Shown one piece after another: positions 14,196 through 21,247 of a stretch of 21,809 nt of DNA (positions are counted from its first letter, which is position 1; the number at the start of each line of letters is the position of its first letter). A program made the position numbers and the translations under genes. The DNA comes from Bacillota bacterium (GTDB lineage: Bacteria; Bacillota; UBA4882; UBA10575): positions 1 through 21,809 of the forward strand of contig DOID01000044.1 in assembly GCA_003511465.1 (NCBI GenBank), read 5' to 3'. The notes under the pieces are model-generated. The model saw nothing but the letters and a program-made list of their open reading frames with translations. It was not told the DNA's origin and ran no database searches.

Positions 14196-15283
14196 GATGT
14201 CACCCTCCGCCGAAGCCAACCGCGCACCAAAGCTACCCCCAAGGTAAGGAGGGGTAAAAATACAGAATAAAAGAGGCCAAAATAGGGATTTACTTCTTCC
14301 ACAAAGCGTAAATGCTGACTTATACTCGGTGCAAAGCGAAAAGCCGCAATTAAAAGTAACGCCCCTAGGGGGAAGACCAACGGCCGGTAGGTCCTCAGGT
14401 TAAACACTTGAGCGGTTCCCACCGCCAGCGCATATAAACACAGCATAATTTTGATAAAACCCATGGTCATAAAGTTAAGCAGGGGGATCAACTCCAGCCT
14501 GGTCAAGACCCGGGCGATGTCGATCATCCGGTAAAATTCATACGATGGGAAAACGTAAATTTCACCAACTTTACCGACAACACCGACTGTTAGAAACTGA
14601 ATAAGCAATAAATAGCCGCCGGCGCCGATCATCCCTTTCAGGACCGCGCCGGTCACCTTTTGCCGCCGGTTAACCCGGGGGAGAATCATTAAAAAAAGGA
14701 CATTTTGGCCAAATGGAAAGACCGCAATGCCAACGGAAATCCACAAGGCATCGGAGAGGGGTAGATTAAAGAGGGGCAGCAAATTAGCTGGGTCGAATAT
14801 ATTTAGAACCAGCAGCACCGAGATGAAAAGCAGAAAGATTGTCGCAATAATTAATGGTTCGTTACTCCGGGCAATTACTTCGATCCCCCGTCGGCAACCA
14901 TAGATCACAATCAGCATCCAGGGAACCAATAAAGCCATGTCAGGGGTTGCCGTAAAGATCGTCGTCTTCAATAAGGTAACGAAGATCATCAAGGCAGCCG
15001 CGCCTGTTTGGAGGAAGAACCATAAGAATAAAAGCGAGAGGAATTTCCCCCCTACCGACCCGAAGACCAACGCGAAGATTTCGAACAGTGTTTTTCCGGG
15101 AAAGCGTCGAAACAAGAGGAGGCTAAGGTAGGCAAAGACAAGTCCTTCCCCTAAAGCTAGAATCATAATCAGCCATAAATTCTGCCAGGCTTCCGTTCCC
15201 GCCGGAAGCACGATCCAATTGCCGATGGTAAAACTCATCACCAGCAAGGTTAATTGCCACGGGGAAATTTTGCCCTGATCCAT
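14192..15283 (-). CDS. gerAB: Spore germination protein, GerAB/GRAP-type permease subunit
   Basis: B subunit of a GerA-type nutrient germinant receptor, an amino-acid-permease-like (APC superfamily) integral protein of the spore inner membrane that binds the germinant. The 363 residues form about ten hydrophobic helices. The start ISPWQLTLLVMSFTIGNWIVLPAG is the family's typical first helix (I/S-x-x-Q with a broken helix around GNWIVLPAG). Mid-protein VFPFGQNVLFLMILPRVNRR and the last helices ending LVRGWLRRRV are also typical. Ribosome site AAAGG with upstream GGAGGGGG; the gene begins 3 bp after gerAC. The order A-C-B-D differs from the classical A-B-C order but is common in Clostridia. The germinant cannot be told from sequence; the symbol is by family. 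Confidence 0.93.
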   Translation of the reverse strand: MDQGKISPWQLTLLVMSFTIGNWIVLPAGTEAWQNLWLIMILALGEGLVFAYLSLLLFRRFPGKTLFEIFALVFGSVGGKFLSLLFLWFFLQTGAAALMIFVTLLKTTIFTATPDMALLVPWMLIVIYGCRRGIEVIARSNEPLIIATIFLLFISVLLVLNIFDPANLLPLFNLPLSDALWISVGIAVFPFGQNVLFLMILPRVNRRQKVTGAVLKGMIGAGGYLLLIQFLTVGVVGKVGEIYVFPSYEFYRMIDIARVLTRLELIPLLNFMTMGFIKIMLCLYALAVGTAQVFNLRTYRPLVFPLGALLLIAAFRFAPSISQHLRFVEEVNPYFGLFYSVFLPLLTLGVALVRGWLRRRVTS

Positions 15284-15286
15284 CCT

Positions 15287-16510
15287 TTAACCCCCCTCCG
15301 GCGCTCTATAAATCGTCGGCTTGGTAATCAGTCCTACTTCTTCCACCATCACCTCAACCAAAACGTCAACCTCCGCCCCGACGAAATAGCGCTCCCATTC
15401 GCTTTCTAACCCTTTCCACCTGCGATGATCATGTCGATACAGATACTCGCCAAAGCCAAAAATATCGGCTTTTAAGTCCCGGGCTTTGGTCAGCGCCGCA
15501 CCGATCTCTTCCCTGATAACCTCTGCTTGCCGCTTTTCCAATCGTTCAATCTGATTGGTGGTGGAAAGATCTACAGAGGTAGTCTGGGCGCCAAGTCCGG
15601 ACCGGACTTTAACCTCAATTCTAACTTGGATTCCATGCTCGTTGCCTTCAACCGTAAGCTTCGTGTCGGCATTGAACAATTCCATTGTCGCCTTTCCTTC
15701 TCCACCGGGGGCATCCACCGTAACCACTCCTCCATCGACTTCATCCTGCACCCAGAGCAACCCCCGCGTCTCCTTGGGATCCAAATAACCGACTAGTTTG
15801 TCCCCTTTTATTACTCCAGTTCTGTCGATGATCAGTTCCTTTTTACCGGTAGTCTCCTTGATTCTAATGATCGGCAAGGTGTTTGCCGAGGTTTTGTGCA
15901 TCCTAGTTTCAAGGTAATCCACGACACGTACTGGTTTGATTTTAGAAGTTATACCATAATTCTGGATTAAATCGGCGATGGCCAAGGCAGTGATCTGCTC
16001 AAGTCCGGGTTCGGCAGCAAAAATTTGCTCAGGCTCATCCGCCGTGAGTAATAGCCATTTAACAATCCGAGGCTCGTTGACGCGGACGATAAAATCAATG
16101 GTCGGCGAAATCCCCGACTTGGCCAACTCCTCGCCGATGATGAAGACTTGGGTATGGGATAAGAATAACCGGCGGCTGCTTTGCAATGTAGCATTCCGCA
16201 CCGCCTCGAAAACTGTCGGACCGGTAGCTTGCAGCAGCCAGTACGGATTGCGTTGCCCACCACCGCCTCCGCTACCGTCGGGGCCGGGGGTTTGGATTTG
16301 CCTGGCCCGGACGATTTCAAAAGTCAACCGATACCCATCCCCCTGGGGCCCAAGGTCAAGCCCCATCCCAAAAACAAGGGCTAAAGAATCCAGTTCCCGC
16401 AGGTCCCAGCACCCGCCCAGGAGGGGGATTAACAGCAGGATCATGAGTAGGCGTAGGCCGCCTTTTGAAAATGGCCGGTTCCGGCCCCCTTGATCAGCCG
16501 TCCGCCCCAT
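15287..16510 (-). CDS. gerAC: Spore germination lipoprotein, GerAC family
   Basis: C subunit of the germinant receptor, a lipoprotein on the outer face of the spore inner membrane. The N-terminus has basic residues, a hydrophobic stretch (LLMILLLIPLL) and the lipobox LLGGC, followed directly by the Ger(x)C hallmark CWDLRELDSLALVFGMGLD. A Gly/Pro-rich loop (PGPDGSGGGGGQRNP) follows within the first domain. The C-terminal domain has the family's DIFGFGEYLYRHDHRRWKGLESEW segment. I start it at the ATG 16510 (407 residues): GGGAGG lies 6 bp upstream and abuts the alternative GTG at 16516. It overlaps the end of gerAA by 17 bp. Confidence 0.95.
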   Translation of the reverse strand: MGRTADQGGRNRPFSKGGLRLLMILLLIPLLGGCWDLRELDSLALVFGMGLDLGPQGDGYRLTFEIVRARQIQTPGPDGSGGGGGQRNPYWLLQATGPTVFEAVRNATLQSSRRLFLSHTQVFIIGEELAKSGISPTIDFIVRVNEPRIVKWLLLTADEPEQIFAAEPGLEQITALAIADLIQNYGITSKIKPVRVVDYLETRMHKTSANTLPIIRIKETTGKKELIIDRTGVIKGDKLVGYLDPKETRGLLWVQDEVDGGVVTVDAPGGEGKATMELFNADTKLTVEGNEHGIQVRIEVKVRSGLGAQTTSVDLSTTNQIERLEKRQAEVIREEIGAALTKARDLKADIFGFGEYLYRHDHRRWKGLESEWERYFVGAEVDVLVEVMVEEVGLITKPTIYRAPEGG

Positions 16511-18086
16511 TTGCACCCTCCCTTTCTTCTTCTACCACCTGGTCAAACCCGACAGGTTGCCGCTGCGGCCGTGGCCAACCAATTAAGCGGGGACGGGTCC
16601 CCATTGCCCAGATCGGTACCCGAACCAGCACATCCTTGAGATCGGCCGCAGTGGACGGGGCCAGCGGTGATAGATAGGGCACGCCAAAGGATCGCAACGA
16701 AGCCAGATGGAGGAGGGTAAATAACATACCGATCAAAATCCCATAAGCCCCAAGCATCCCCGCCAAGAGCGTGAAAGTTAGACGCAGAACGATCCCGGCT
16801 GTTACTTGTCTAGGGACCACGAATGAGGTGATGGCGGTGAGGGCGACCACAATGATGGTAGGTCCCCCTACCAGCCCGGCGGAGACAGCCGCTTCGCCGA
16901 TGACCAAGGCCCCCACAATCGAAATGGTTGATCCGACGGGACGGGCGATCCTGATCCCGGCTTCCCTTAGAATTTCAAAAAACGCCCCCATCATGATCAT
17001 CTCAACGACAATGGGAAAGGGGGTTCCTTCTGTCGCCCCGCTGAGTGTAACCAACAGCGGGGTCGGCAGCAATTCCTGGTGGTAGGATGCAAGGGCGACA
17101 AAAATCGCGGGGGAAAATACAGCCAGGAAGAAGGAAAGGTACCGTAACATGCGGATCAGGGTCGCGTAGTGAAAAGAGAAATTATAATCATCGGGGCTTT
17201 GGAAGCTTTCAACCCATAAGGTCGGCACGGTATTCACCATCGGTGTCCCATCGATAAAAATGGCGACCCGCCCTTCCAAGAGCTTCGCCGCCGCCACATC
17301 TGGCCGTTCCGTATAGGTAATTGTCGGAAAGATGGAAAAGGGGGCATCAGAGATAAACTCCACCAGATAATTGGCGTCCAGAATCTGATCGATATTGACC
17401 CGTTTTAATCTGGTTCTTACCTCTTCCACTAATTTTTCGTTGACCACCCCTTTCAAGTAGGCGATGGCCACCGTCGTCCGCGTCCGCCGCCCGATCTTCA
17501 TCTCTTCAAACTGTAGACCGGGGCCGATTATTTTCCGTCGCAGCAGCGCGGTGTTGGTCCGGAGATCCTCGGTGAAGCCCTCATGAGGCCCTCTGATGAC
17601 CTGTTCCGACTCCGGTTCCTGAATGGATCTTTTTTCCCACCCTTTGGTGGAAAACACCAAGGCCTCCGCTTCACCATCCAGCAGAAGGATGGTATCGCCT
17701 TGCAGGAGGAGATCTAAAGCCTGTTCGAACTGGGGTTCCCTTCGTACTTCACCAATGACAACTACCTTATCCGCCAGATAGTCTAAGAGATCCTCGGTTC
17801 CTTTGCCTTTCGCCTGTTTCATTTCGTTCATGAGCGGGCGGATAATGTCCCGATTCACTACTTGCTGATCGGTCAGACCGCCGATCATCAGCAAAGCCCC
17901 GGCTATCCCTGTCTCCGGACCCAGCCGTAGACGGCGGATGATCAGATCCGGACTGGCGCCTAGTTTTCGCCGGAATGCCGCCAGGTTCGCTTCTAGGTCT
18001 GGACTTAAATTCCGCCGCGATCTTGGCGTAGGCGGCTTTTTGCGCAGATAGGCGAGGCGGAGCTTACGCCTGAGAAACCCAAACAT
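16494..18086 (-). CDS. gerAA: Spore germination protein, GerAA family
   Basis: A subunit of the germinant receptor, a membrane protein thought to form the oligomeric ion channel that releases cations at the start of germination. A soluble N-terminal half (to about residue 300) contains the family's IIGPGLQFEEMKIGRRTRTTVAIAYLKGVVNEKLVEEVRTRL and EGRVAIFIDGTPMVNTVPTLWVESFQSPDDY. The C-terminal half has about five helices with PTPLLVTLSGATEGTPFPIVVE, MMGAFFEILREAGIRIARPVGSTISIVGALVIGEAAV and PYLSPLAP. I start at the ATG 18086 (530 residues) because GAGGGGG lies 6 bp upstream. The ATG at 18104 overlaps the likely sigma-G -10 element and would not be transcribed from that promoter. It is the first gene of gerAA-gerAC-gerAB-D. 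Confidence 0.95.
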   Translation of the reverse strand: MFGFLRRKLRLAYLRKKPPTPRSRRNLSPDLEANLAAFRRKLGASPDLIIRRLRLGPETGIAGALLMIGGLTDQQVVNRDIIRPLMNEMKQAKGKGTEDLLDYLADKVVVIGEVRREPQFEQALDLLLQGDTILLLDGEAEALVFSTKGWEKRSIQEPESEQVIRGPHEGFTEDLRTNTALLRRKIIGPGLQFEEMKIGRRTRTTVAIAYLKGVVNEKLVEEVRTRLKRVNIDQILDANYLVEFISDAPFSIFPTITYTERPDVAAAKLLEGRVAIFIDGTPMVNTVPTLWVESFQSPDDYNFSFHYATLIRMLRYLSFFLAVFSPAIFVALASYHQELLPTPLLVTLSGATEGTPFPIVVEMIMMGAFFEILREAGIRIARPVGSTISIVGALVIGEAAVSAGLVGGPTIIVVALTAITSFVVPRQVTAGIVLRLTFTLLAGMLGAYGILIGMLFTLLHLASLRSFGVPYLSPLAPSTAADLKDVLVRVPIWAMGTRPRLIGWPRPQRQPVGFDQVVEEEREGANGADG

Positions 18087-18103
18087 CATCTTCCCCCTCA
18101 CCA

Positions 18104-18133
18104 TAGTATGGTCCTAATCTTGGCAAACTAACC
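18104..18133 (-). promoter_or_regulatory. Sigma-G-like promoter of the ger operon
   Basis: On the minus strand, CATACTA (18104-18110) matches the forespore sigma-G -10 consensus CATWHTA perfectly. The -35 region at 18 bp spacing is GGTTA (18129-18133), only 3/5 to GHATR. The -10 ends 17 bp before the chosen gerAA ATG. Ger operons in Bacillus are sigma-G dependent. Confidence 0.6.
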
Positions 18134-18151
18134 TTCCTAATCTGGGGGAAT

Positions 18152-18173
18152 AAAAAAACCCCCGCAGGGGTTT
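18152..18173 (-). terminator. Intrinsic terminator after the TPM gene
   Basis: Stem AAACCCC/GGGGTTT (18156-18162 with 18167-18173) is followed on the minus strand by a run of seven T. It separates lemA-TPM transcription from the ger promoter just beyond. Confidence 0.85.
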
Positions 18174-18184
18174 GGGAATGAATC

Positions 18185-18199
18185 CAACGCAAAAAGCTT
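18185..18199. repeat. Solitary arm of the palindromic element
   Basis: CAACGCAAAAAGCTT lies 7 bp past the TPM gene's stop codon and before its terminator. It is identical to the 13-bp arm core plus the AAG-type outer flank. No second arm is present within 150 bp. Confidence 0.6.
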
Positions 18200-18206
18200 T
18201 ATTCTG

Positions 18207-19049
18207 TTACCAACCGCCGCTGGCACCGCCACCGCGAAAACCGCCGCCACCACCCCGGAAGCCGCCGCTACGGAAACCGCCACTCCGGGAAGATGAACTC
18301 TTCGGCTTACTAAAAGGTGGCCGGTTCGACGGCATAATAATTGGCCCCGACGTGGGCTGAGTATAGCCTCTTTTAGATAGATGGCGTTTGTTACGGCGAG
18401 AGGATGCTGCTGAAAGCAGAAATAAAACGACAAAAACTAGCAGGTAAAAAAGGGCTCCGGTACCACTGTCCTCGTTAAGGGGGGGGCTGTCTTGCCCCGT
18501 GGGGGTAAATGACGGCTCCACCCAAGACATCAACTGCACCAGCGCTTGGGTAATTCCTGCCCCATAGTTATTATTTCGAAAAGCCGGGGCAAGGATTTCA
18601 CGAATTACCCGACCAGCACGCCCGTCGTTGATCTGTCCCTCCAAGCCTGTTCCCACTTCAATCCGGATCGCCTGCTCAGCTAAACTGACCAACAGTAACA
18701 GCCCGTTATCTTTTCCTGCCTGACCGGCACGGGCGTTTTCCGCCACCTGCAAAGTATAGGTTTCTAAAGCTTCGCCCGGCGGTAAAGCTGGAAGAATCGC
18801 AACTAGGAATTGATTCCCGGTGGCCTGCTCAAACTCTGCTAAGAGGTAATCCACCTCGCCCGCCGCTTCCACCGACAGTAAGCCGGCTTGATCTAAAAGA
18901 TGCTGCTTAAAGTGGAGCGGGTCAGCCGCGGCCTTGACCGAACTGTTCCCACCGCTACTAAAGATCAGACAAACAAGGAAAACCAAGCCAAATTGCGCCC
19001 ACCACCTGGCCCCCGACTGTATACTCTGGCGCTTACGAAGGATCCCCAT
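18207..19049 (-). CDS. TPM-domain (YgcG-like) membrane protein
   Basis: 280 residues. An N-terminal hydrophobic segment (about 14-32, WWAQFGLVFLVCLIF) acts as signal or anchor. The TPM domain (about 42-175) starts HLLDQAGLLSVEAAGEVDYLLAEFEQATGNQFLVAILPALP and contains NDGRAGRVIREILAPAFRNNNYGAGITQAL, typical of the family. A second membrane helix follows (about 203-220, ALFYLLVFVVLFLLSAA), then a basic, Ser/Gly-rich tail ending in GGGGGFRGGGASGGW, the usual YgcG-type tail. Plant and bacterial relatives are linked to photosystem II repair or membrane/envelope homeostasis; the role here is unknown. It starts directly after lemA ends (no gap), a widespread lemA-TPM pairing, so the two products probably act together at the membrane. 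Confidence 0.9.
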   Translation of the reverse strand: MGILRKRQSIQSGARWWAQFGLVFLVCLIFSSGGNSSVKAAADPLHFKQHLLDQAGLLSVEAAGEVDYLLAEFEQATGNQFLVAILPALPPGEALETYTLQVAENARAGQAGKDNGLLLLVSLAEQAIRIEVGTGLEGQINDGRAGRVIREILAPAFRNNNYGAGITQALVQLMSWVEPSFTPTGQDSPPLNEDSGTGALFYLLVFVVLFLLSAASSRRNKRHLSKRGYTQPTSGPIIMPSNRPPFSKPKSSSSRSGGFRSGGFRGGGGGFRGGGASGGW

Positions 19050-19610
19050 TTAAAACTCCACCTTTGGTAATTCCCGCGCTTCCTCGGCACTTTGGAAGTA
19101 TTCCCTTTTTTCTAAACCCCGCATTCCGGCAACGATACTGCCCGGAAGACGTCGGATTCGGGTATTATAAATCTGGACCGCTTGGTTATAGCGGAGGCGG
19201 GCGACGGAAAGACGGTTTTCCGTCCCTGCTAGCTCATCTTGGAGTTCGGCAAATCTTTGGTCCGCCTTTAATTCCGGATAGGCTTCCACAACCACCAACA
19301 AGCGTCCTAAGGCCGAGTCCAATTCGGAAGATGCTGCACTTAGATCATGCGCCCCCTGCGCACCCATTAACCTGCTCCGCGCCGCGGCAATTTCGGAAAA
19401 TACTTCTTCCTCATGTTTGGCATAGCCTTTTACGGTAGCTACTAAATTCGGAATTAGATCAGCCCGTCGTTGCAAGTTGTTTTCAATCTCCGCCCATTTT
19501 CCATCAATATCTTCTTCACTGGTGATAAAACTGTTATGAAAGTAAACAAACCCAATGACTAAAATCAGAATAATTCCCAACACAATCCAGAGTGTCTGGT
19601 TTTTCTTCAT
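19050..19610 (-). CDS. lemA: LemA-family protein
   Basis: 186 residues with an N-terminal membrane helix (about 7-24, LWIVLGIILILVIGFVYF), a short loop, then the long helical LemA domain. The family core DGKWAEIENNLQRRADLIPNLVATVKGYAKHEEEVF is present (about residues 35-70), as is LGRLLVVVEAYPELKADQRFAELQDELAGTENRLSVARLRYNQAVQIYNTRIRRLPGS. The terminal FQSAEEARELPKVEF is typical. Function is unknown; homologues are often paired with TPM or peptidase genes in stress-related operons. GGGGGA stands upstream of the ATG. It is the first gene of lemA-TPM. Confidence 0.94.
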   Translation of the reverse strand: MKKNQTLWIVLGIILILVIGFVYFHNSFITSEEDIDGKWAEIENNLQRRADLIPNLVATVKGYAKHEEEVFSEIAAARSRLMGAQGAHDLSAASSELDSALGRLLVVVEAYPELKADQRFAELQDELAGTENRLSVARLRYNQAVQIYNTRIRRLPGSIVAGMRGLEKREYFQSAEEARELPKVEF

Positions 19611-19731
19611 GGATGCTCCCCCTTTTTAACTGTTGTTCTGCCTAGAAAATACTAGTCTGTCGACTCACCTGGTTTCTATTTTCATCATTTCATGTGCGCG
19701 GGTGGTAGCCAGCGTGAGCGACTTCCTTCTC

Positions 19732-19760
19732 ATTATAATATAGAAGACGGCAGAAGAAAA
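19732..19760 (-). promoter_or_regulatory. Possible lemA promoter
   Basis: A perfect TATAAT (19732-19737, minus strand) lies 122 bp upstream of lemA, with only a weak -35 (TTTTCT, 19755-19760) at 17 bp. The rest of the 19611-19817 gap between lemA and the divergent small gene shows nothing else I can support. Confidence 0.4.
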
Positions 19761-19817
19761 CCGGTTTACATGTTAAAATAAGCGCTAGCTTCTCCCACTT
19801 TATACATTAAATGCAGG

Positions 19818-19847
19818 TCATGATCTTTAACCTTTTACCCCATAATA
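19818..19847 (+). promoter_or_regulatory. Sigma-G-like promoter of the Q/N-rich gene
   Basis: TCATG (19818-19822, 4/5 to GHATR) and CATAATA (19841-19847, perfect to CATWHTA) are separated by exactly 18 bp. The -10 ends 18 bp before the ATG, nearly the same distance as at the ger operon. AGGAGG (19853-19858) lies between. Confidence 0.6.
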
Positions 19848-19865
19848 GCGATAGGAGGTGAAAGG

Positions 19866-20195
19866 ATGAATCAACAACAAGGGCAAAACCCCCAGCAGCA
19901 AAAGGGACAAGCAAACCAGTTTTTCCAGCAGGCGCAGAACAATGCGAATAATACCCAGTTCGAAACGGCAAGTGAACTTGCCCAGTCCTCCGGTCAAATA
20001 AGCCAGATTCTCGCCAGCCAGAAACTAGTCGGTCTTGAAATTGGAGGAATTGGCCAGGCTAGCGCAGATCAATACCAAAATCAGAACCAGTACCAGAATC
20101 AGAACCAAAATCAATACCAGAACCAAGCCCAATTGGAAGTAGATCAAGCAGCCAGTCCGGTCAGTCAAAAGCTATCCCAGCAGTCGAAAGGTTAA
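19866..20195 (+). CDS. Q/N-rich small protein, gamma-type SASP-like
   Basis: 109 residues, about a third glutamine and many asparagine, with no Cys or Trp and almost no hydrophobic core. The first 50 residues (QQQKGQANQFFQQAQNNANN, then FETASELAQSS) resemble the composition and the FASET-type cleavage motif of gamma-type small acid-soluble spore proteins. A middle segment, ISQILASQKLVGLEIGGIGQ, is less polar. It is followed by a run of Y-Q-N-Q repeats (about 70-93) and a polar tail. AGGAGG is 7 bp before the ATG. A sigma-G-like promoter upstream and a strong hairpin downstream make it a one-gene unit. Known gamma SASPs are amino-acid stores in Bacillales spores. Homology is not proven; a spore coat or other sporulation protein is the alternative. 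Confidence 0.7.
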   Translation: MNQQQGQNPQQQKGQANQFFQQAQNNANNTQFETASELAQSSGQISQILASQKLVGLEIGGIGQASADQYQNQNQYQNQNQNQYQNQAQLEVDQAASPVSQKLSQQSKG

Positions 20196-20224
20196 CTTTT
20201 GTCATCATCTAACACCCGCCATTA

Positions 20225-20262
20225 GCCGGAAAGCCCTCAACTTAGCGGTCAGGGCTTTCCGC
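20225..20262. terminator. Bidirectional hairpin between convergent genes
   Basis: GGAAAGCCCT (20228-20237) and AGGGCTTTCC (20251-20260) form a perfect 10-bp stem, extendable outward by a few pairs, with a 13-nt loop. Neither side has a long U-tract. It sits between the plus-strand Q/N-rich gene and the minus-strand DUF554 gene and probably serves both. Confidence 0.65.
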
Positions 20263-20296
20263 TTATCTCCCTCCAAGGCTTTAGTTTTAAAGCAGT

Positions 20297-21034
20297 CTAA
20301 GCCAAGGCCAATAACCCTTTTTGCGCCAGATCAATCAGGATTGGCAGAAAGATCGCCGGTAGGAGGTTTCCCACCTTGATTTCGGTGATTTCCAGGAGAT
20401 TAAAGCCGATCCCAATGATTAAAATACCACCGACCGCCGCCATCTGACTGACAACTTCCGCAGTCATCACTGTTTTGACCAGTCCGGCCAGGAAAGTAAG
20501 GATTCCCTGGTACAGCAAGACCGCTCCGGCGGAAAAGAGCACCCCCGGTCCTAAACTGGCACCAAAAATAACCGCACTAATCCCATCCAAGAGTGATTTG
20601 GAGAGTAAAATCTCGATCTTACCGGTCAGACCCTCTTCTAAGGCACCGACCACCGCCATGGCCCCCACACAAAAAACCAAACTGGCAGTGATAAAGCCCC
20701 GGGCAAAATCGCCACCCAAACCCGAAAACCTTTTTTCCAAGCGCTGACCGACACGGCCTATGTGCTCCTCAAGGCGGAACAGAGCGCCAAGGAGACCGCC
20801 CCCGACTAGGCAAAAGATGATCAGCATCGTAAATCTGCGCTCCAAACGACCGTCCACCCCGACCTGCAAGACTTCCTGGAGCGCGCCGGATAATCCGATA
20901 AGCACCACCGCTAACCCAATCCCTTGCATAATAGTATGCTTGACCCGTTCGGGAATGCCATGTTTTATTAATAGTCCCACCCCGGTACCGAGGATAATTG
21001 CCAGAGCATTAATGAGTGTTCCTACCCCGATCAT
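20297..21034 (-). CDS. DUF554-family membrane protein
   Basis: 245 residues, about seven hydrophobic helices, similar to YdfK of Bacillus and YqgA of E. coli. The start IGVGTLINALAIILGTGVGLLIKHGIP is the family's typical N-terminus; RVKHTIMQGIGLAVVLIGLSGAL and later ASLVFCVGAMAVVGALEEGLTG, LLDGISAVIFGASLGPGVLFSAGAVLLYQGILT and GGILIIGIGFNLLEI are conserved-looking. I chose the third of three nearby ATGs (21034) because GGAGG lies 7 bp upstream. Function is unknown; a transport role is suspected for the family. A promoter with a symmetrical operator-like sequence over the -10 lies directly upstream. Confidence 0.9.
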   Translation of the reverse strand: MIGVGTLINALAIILGTGVGLLIKHGIPERVKHTIMQGIGLAVVLIGLSGALQEVLQVGVDGRLERRFTMLIIFCLVGGGLLGALFRLEEHIGRVGQRLEKRFSGLGGDFARGFITASLVFCVGAMAVVGALEEGLTGKIEILLSKSLLDGISAVIFGASLGPGVLFSAGAVLLYQGILTFLAGLVKTVMTAEVVSQMAAVGGILIIGIGFNLLEITEIKVGNLLPAIFLPILIDLAQKGLLALA

Positions 21035-21068
21035 CATCCGCCCTCCGTTCATGCTGTTTCTTGTATGC

Positions 21069-21105
21069 TTCCTGTCATTATAACAGGAATCAACCCCTCT
21101 GAAAA
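21069..21105 (-). promoter_or_regulatory. DUF554 promoter with a dyad over the -10
   Basis: On the minus strand, TTTTCA (21100-21105) and a perfect TATAAT (21077-21082) are 17 bp apart. TTCCTGT (21069-21075) and ACAGGAA (21083-21089) form a perfect 7-7-7 dyad centred on the -10 element, as for a repressor site. Confidence 0.65.
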
Positions 21106-21108
21106 GGA

Positions 21109-21203
21109 CGGACTAAAGCTTTTTGCGTTGTCACTTGATTCAACTATTCCGGTACAACCGGAATCTTTTTTAATGGAAACAACGCAAAAAGCCCGGACTG
21201 GAG
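21109..21203. repeat. Two-armed palindromic element with inner hairpin and flanking direct repeats
   Basis: Arms GCTTTTTGCGTTGT (21118-21131) and ACAACGCAAAAAGC (21179-21192) are identical to those at 10003-10050 but 47 bp apart. Inside is a perfect hairpin ATTCCGGT-ACA-ACCGGAAT (21146-21164). CGGACTAAAG (21109-21118) and CGGACTGGAG (21194-21203) flank the unit as an imperfect direct repeat. Confidence 0.85.
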
Positions 21204-21236
21204 AAAAGAAAATCCGGAAGCTTGACGGCTTCCGGA
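21204..21236 (-). terminator. Intrinsic terminator of the Gre-like gene
   Basis: TCCGGAAGC (21213-21221) and GCTTCCGGA (21228-21236) form a perfect 9-bp stem with a 6-nt loop. TTTTCTTTT follows on the minus strand. It starts 11 bp after the stop codon at 21248. Confidence 0.9.
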
Positions 21237-21247
21237 GGTAAGTTAGT

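Noticed and set aside
18035..18044. GCTTTTTGCG match to the element arm
   Set aside because: It lies inside gerAA coding sequence (LRKKP), extends only ten bases and has no flanking features; taken as chance.
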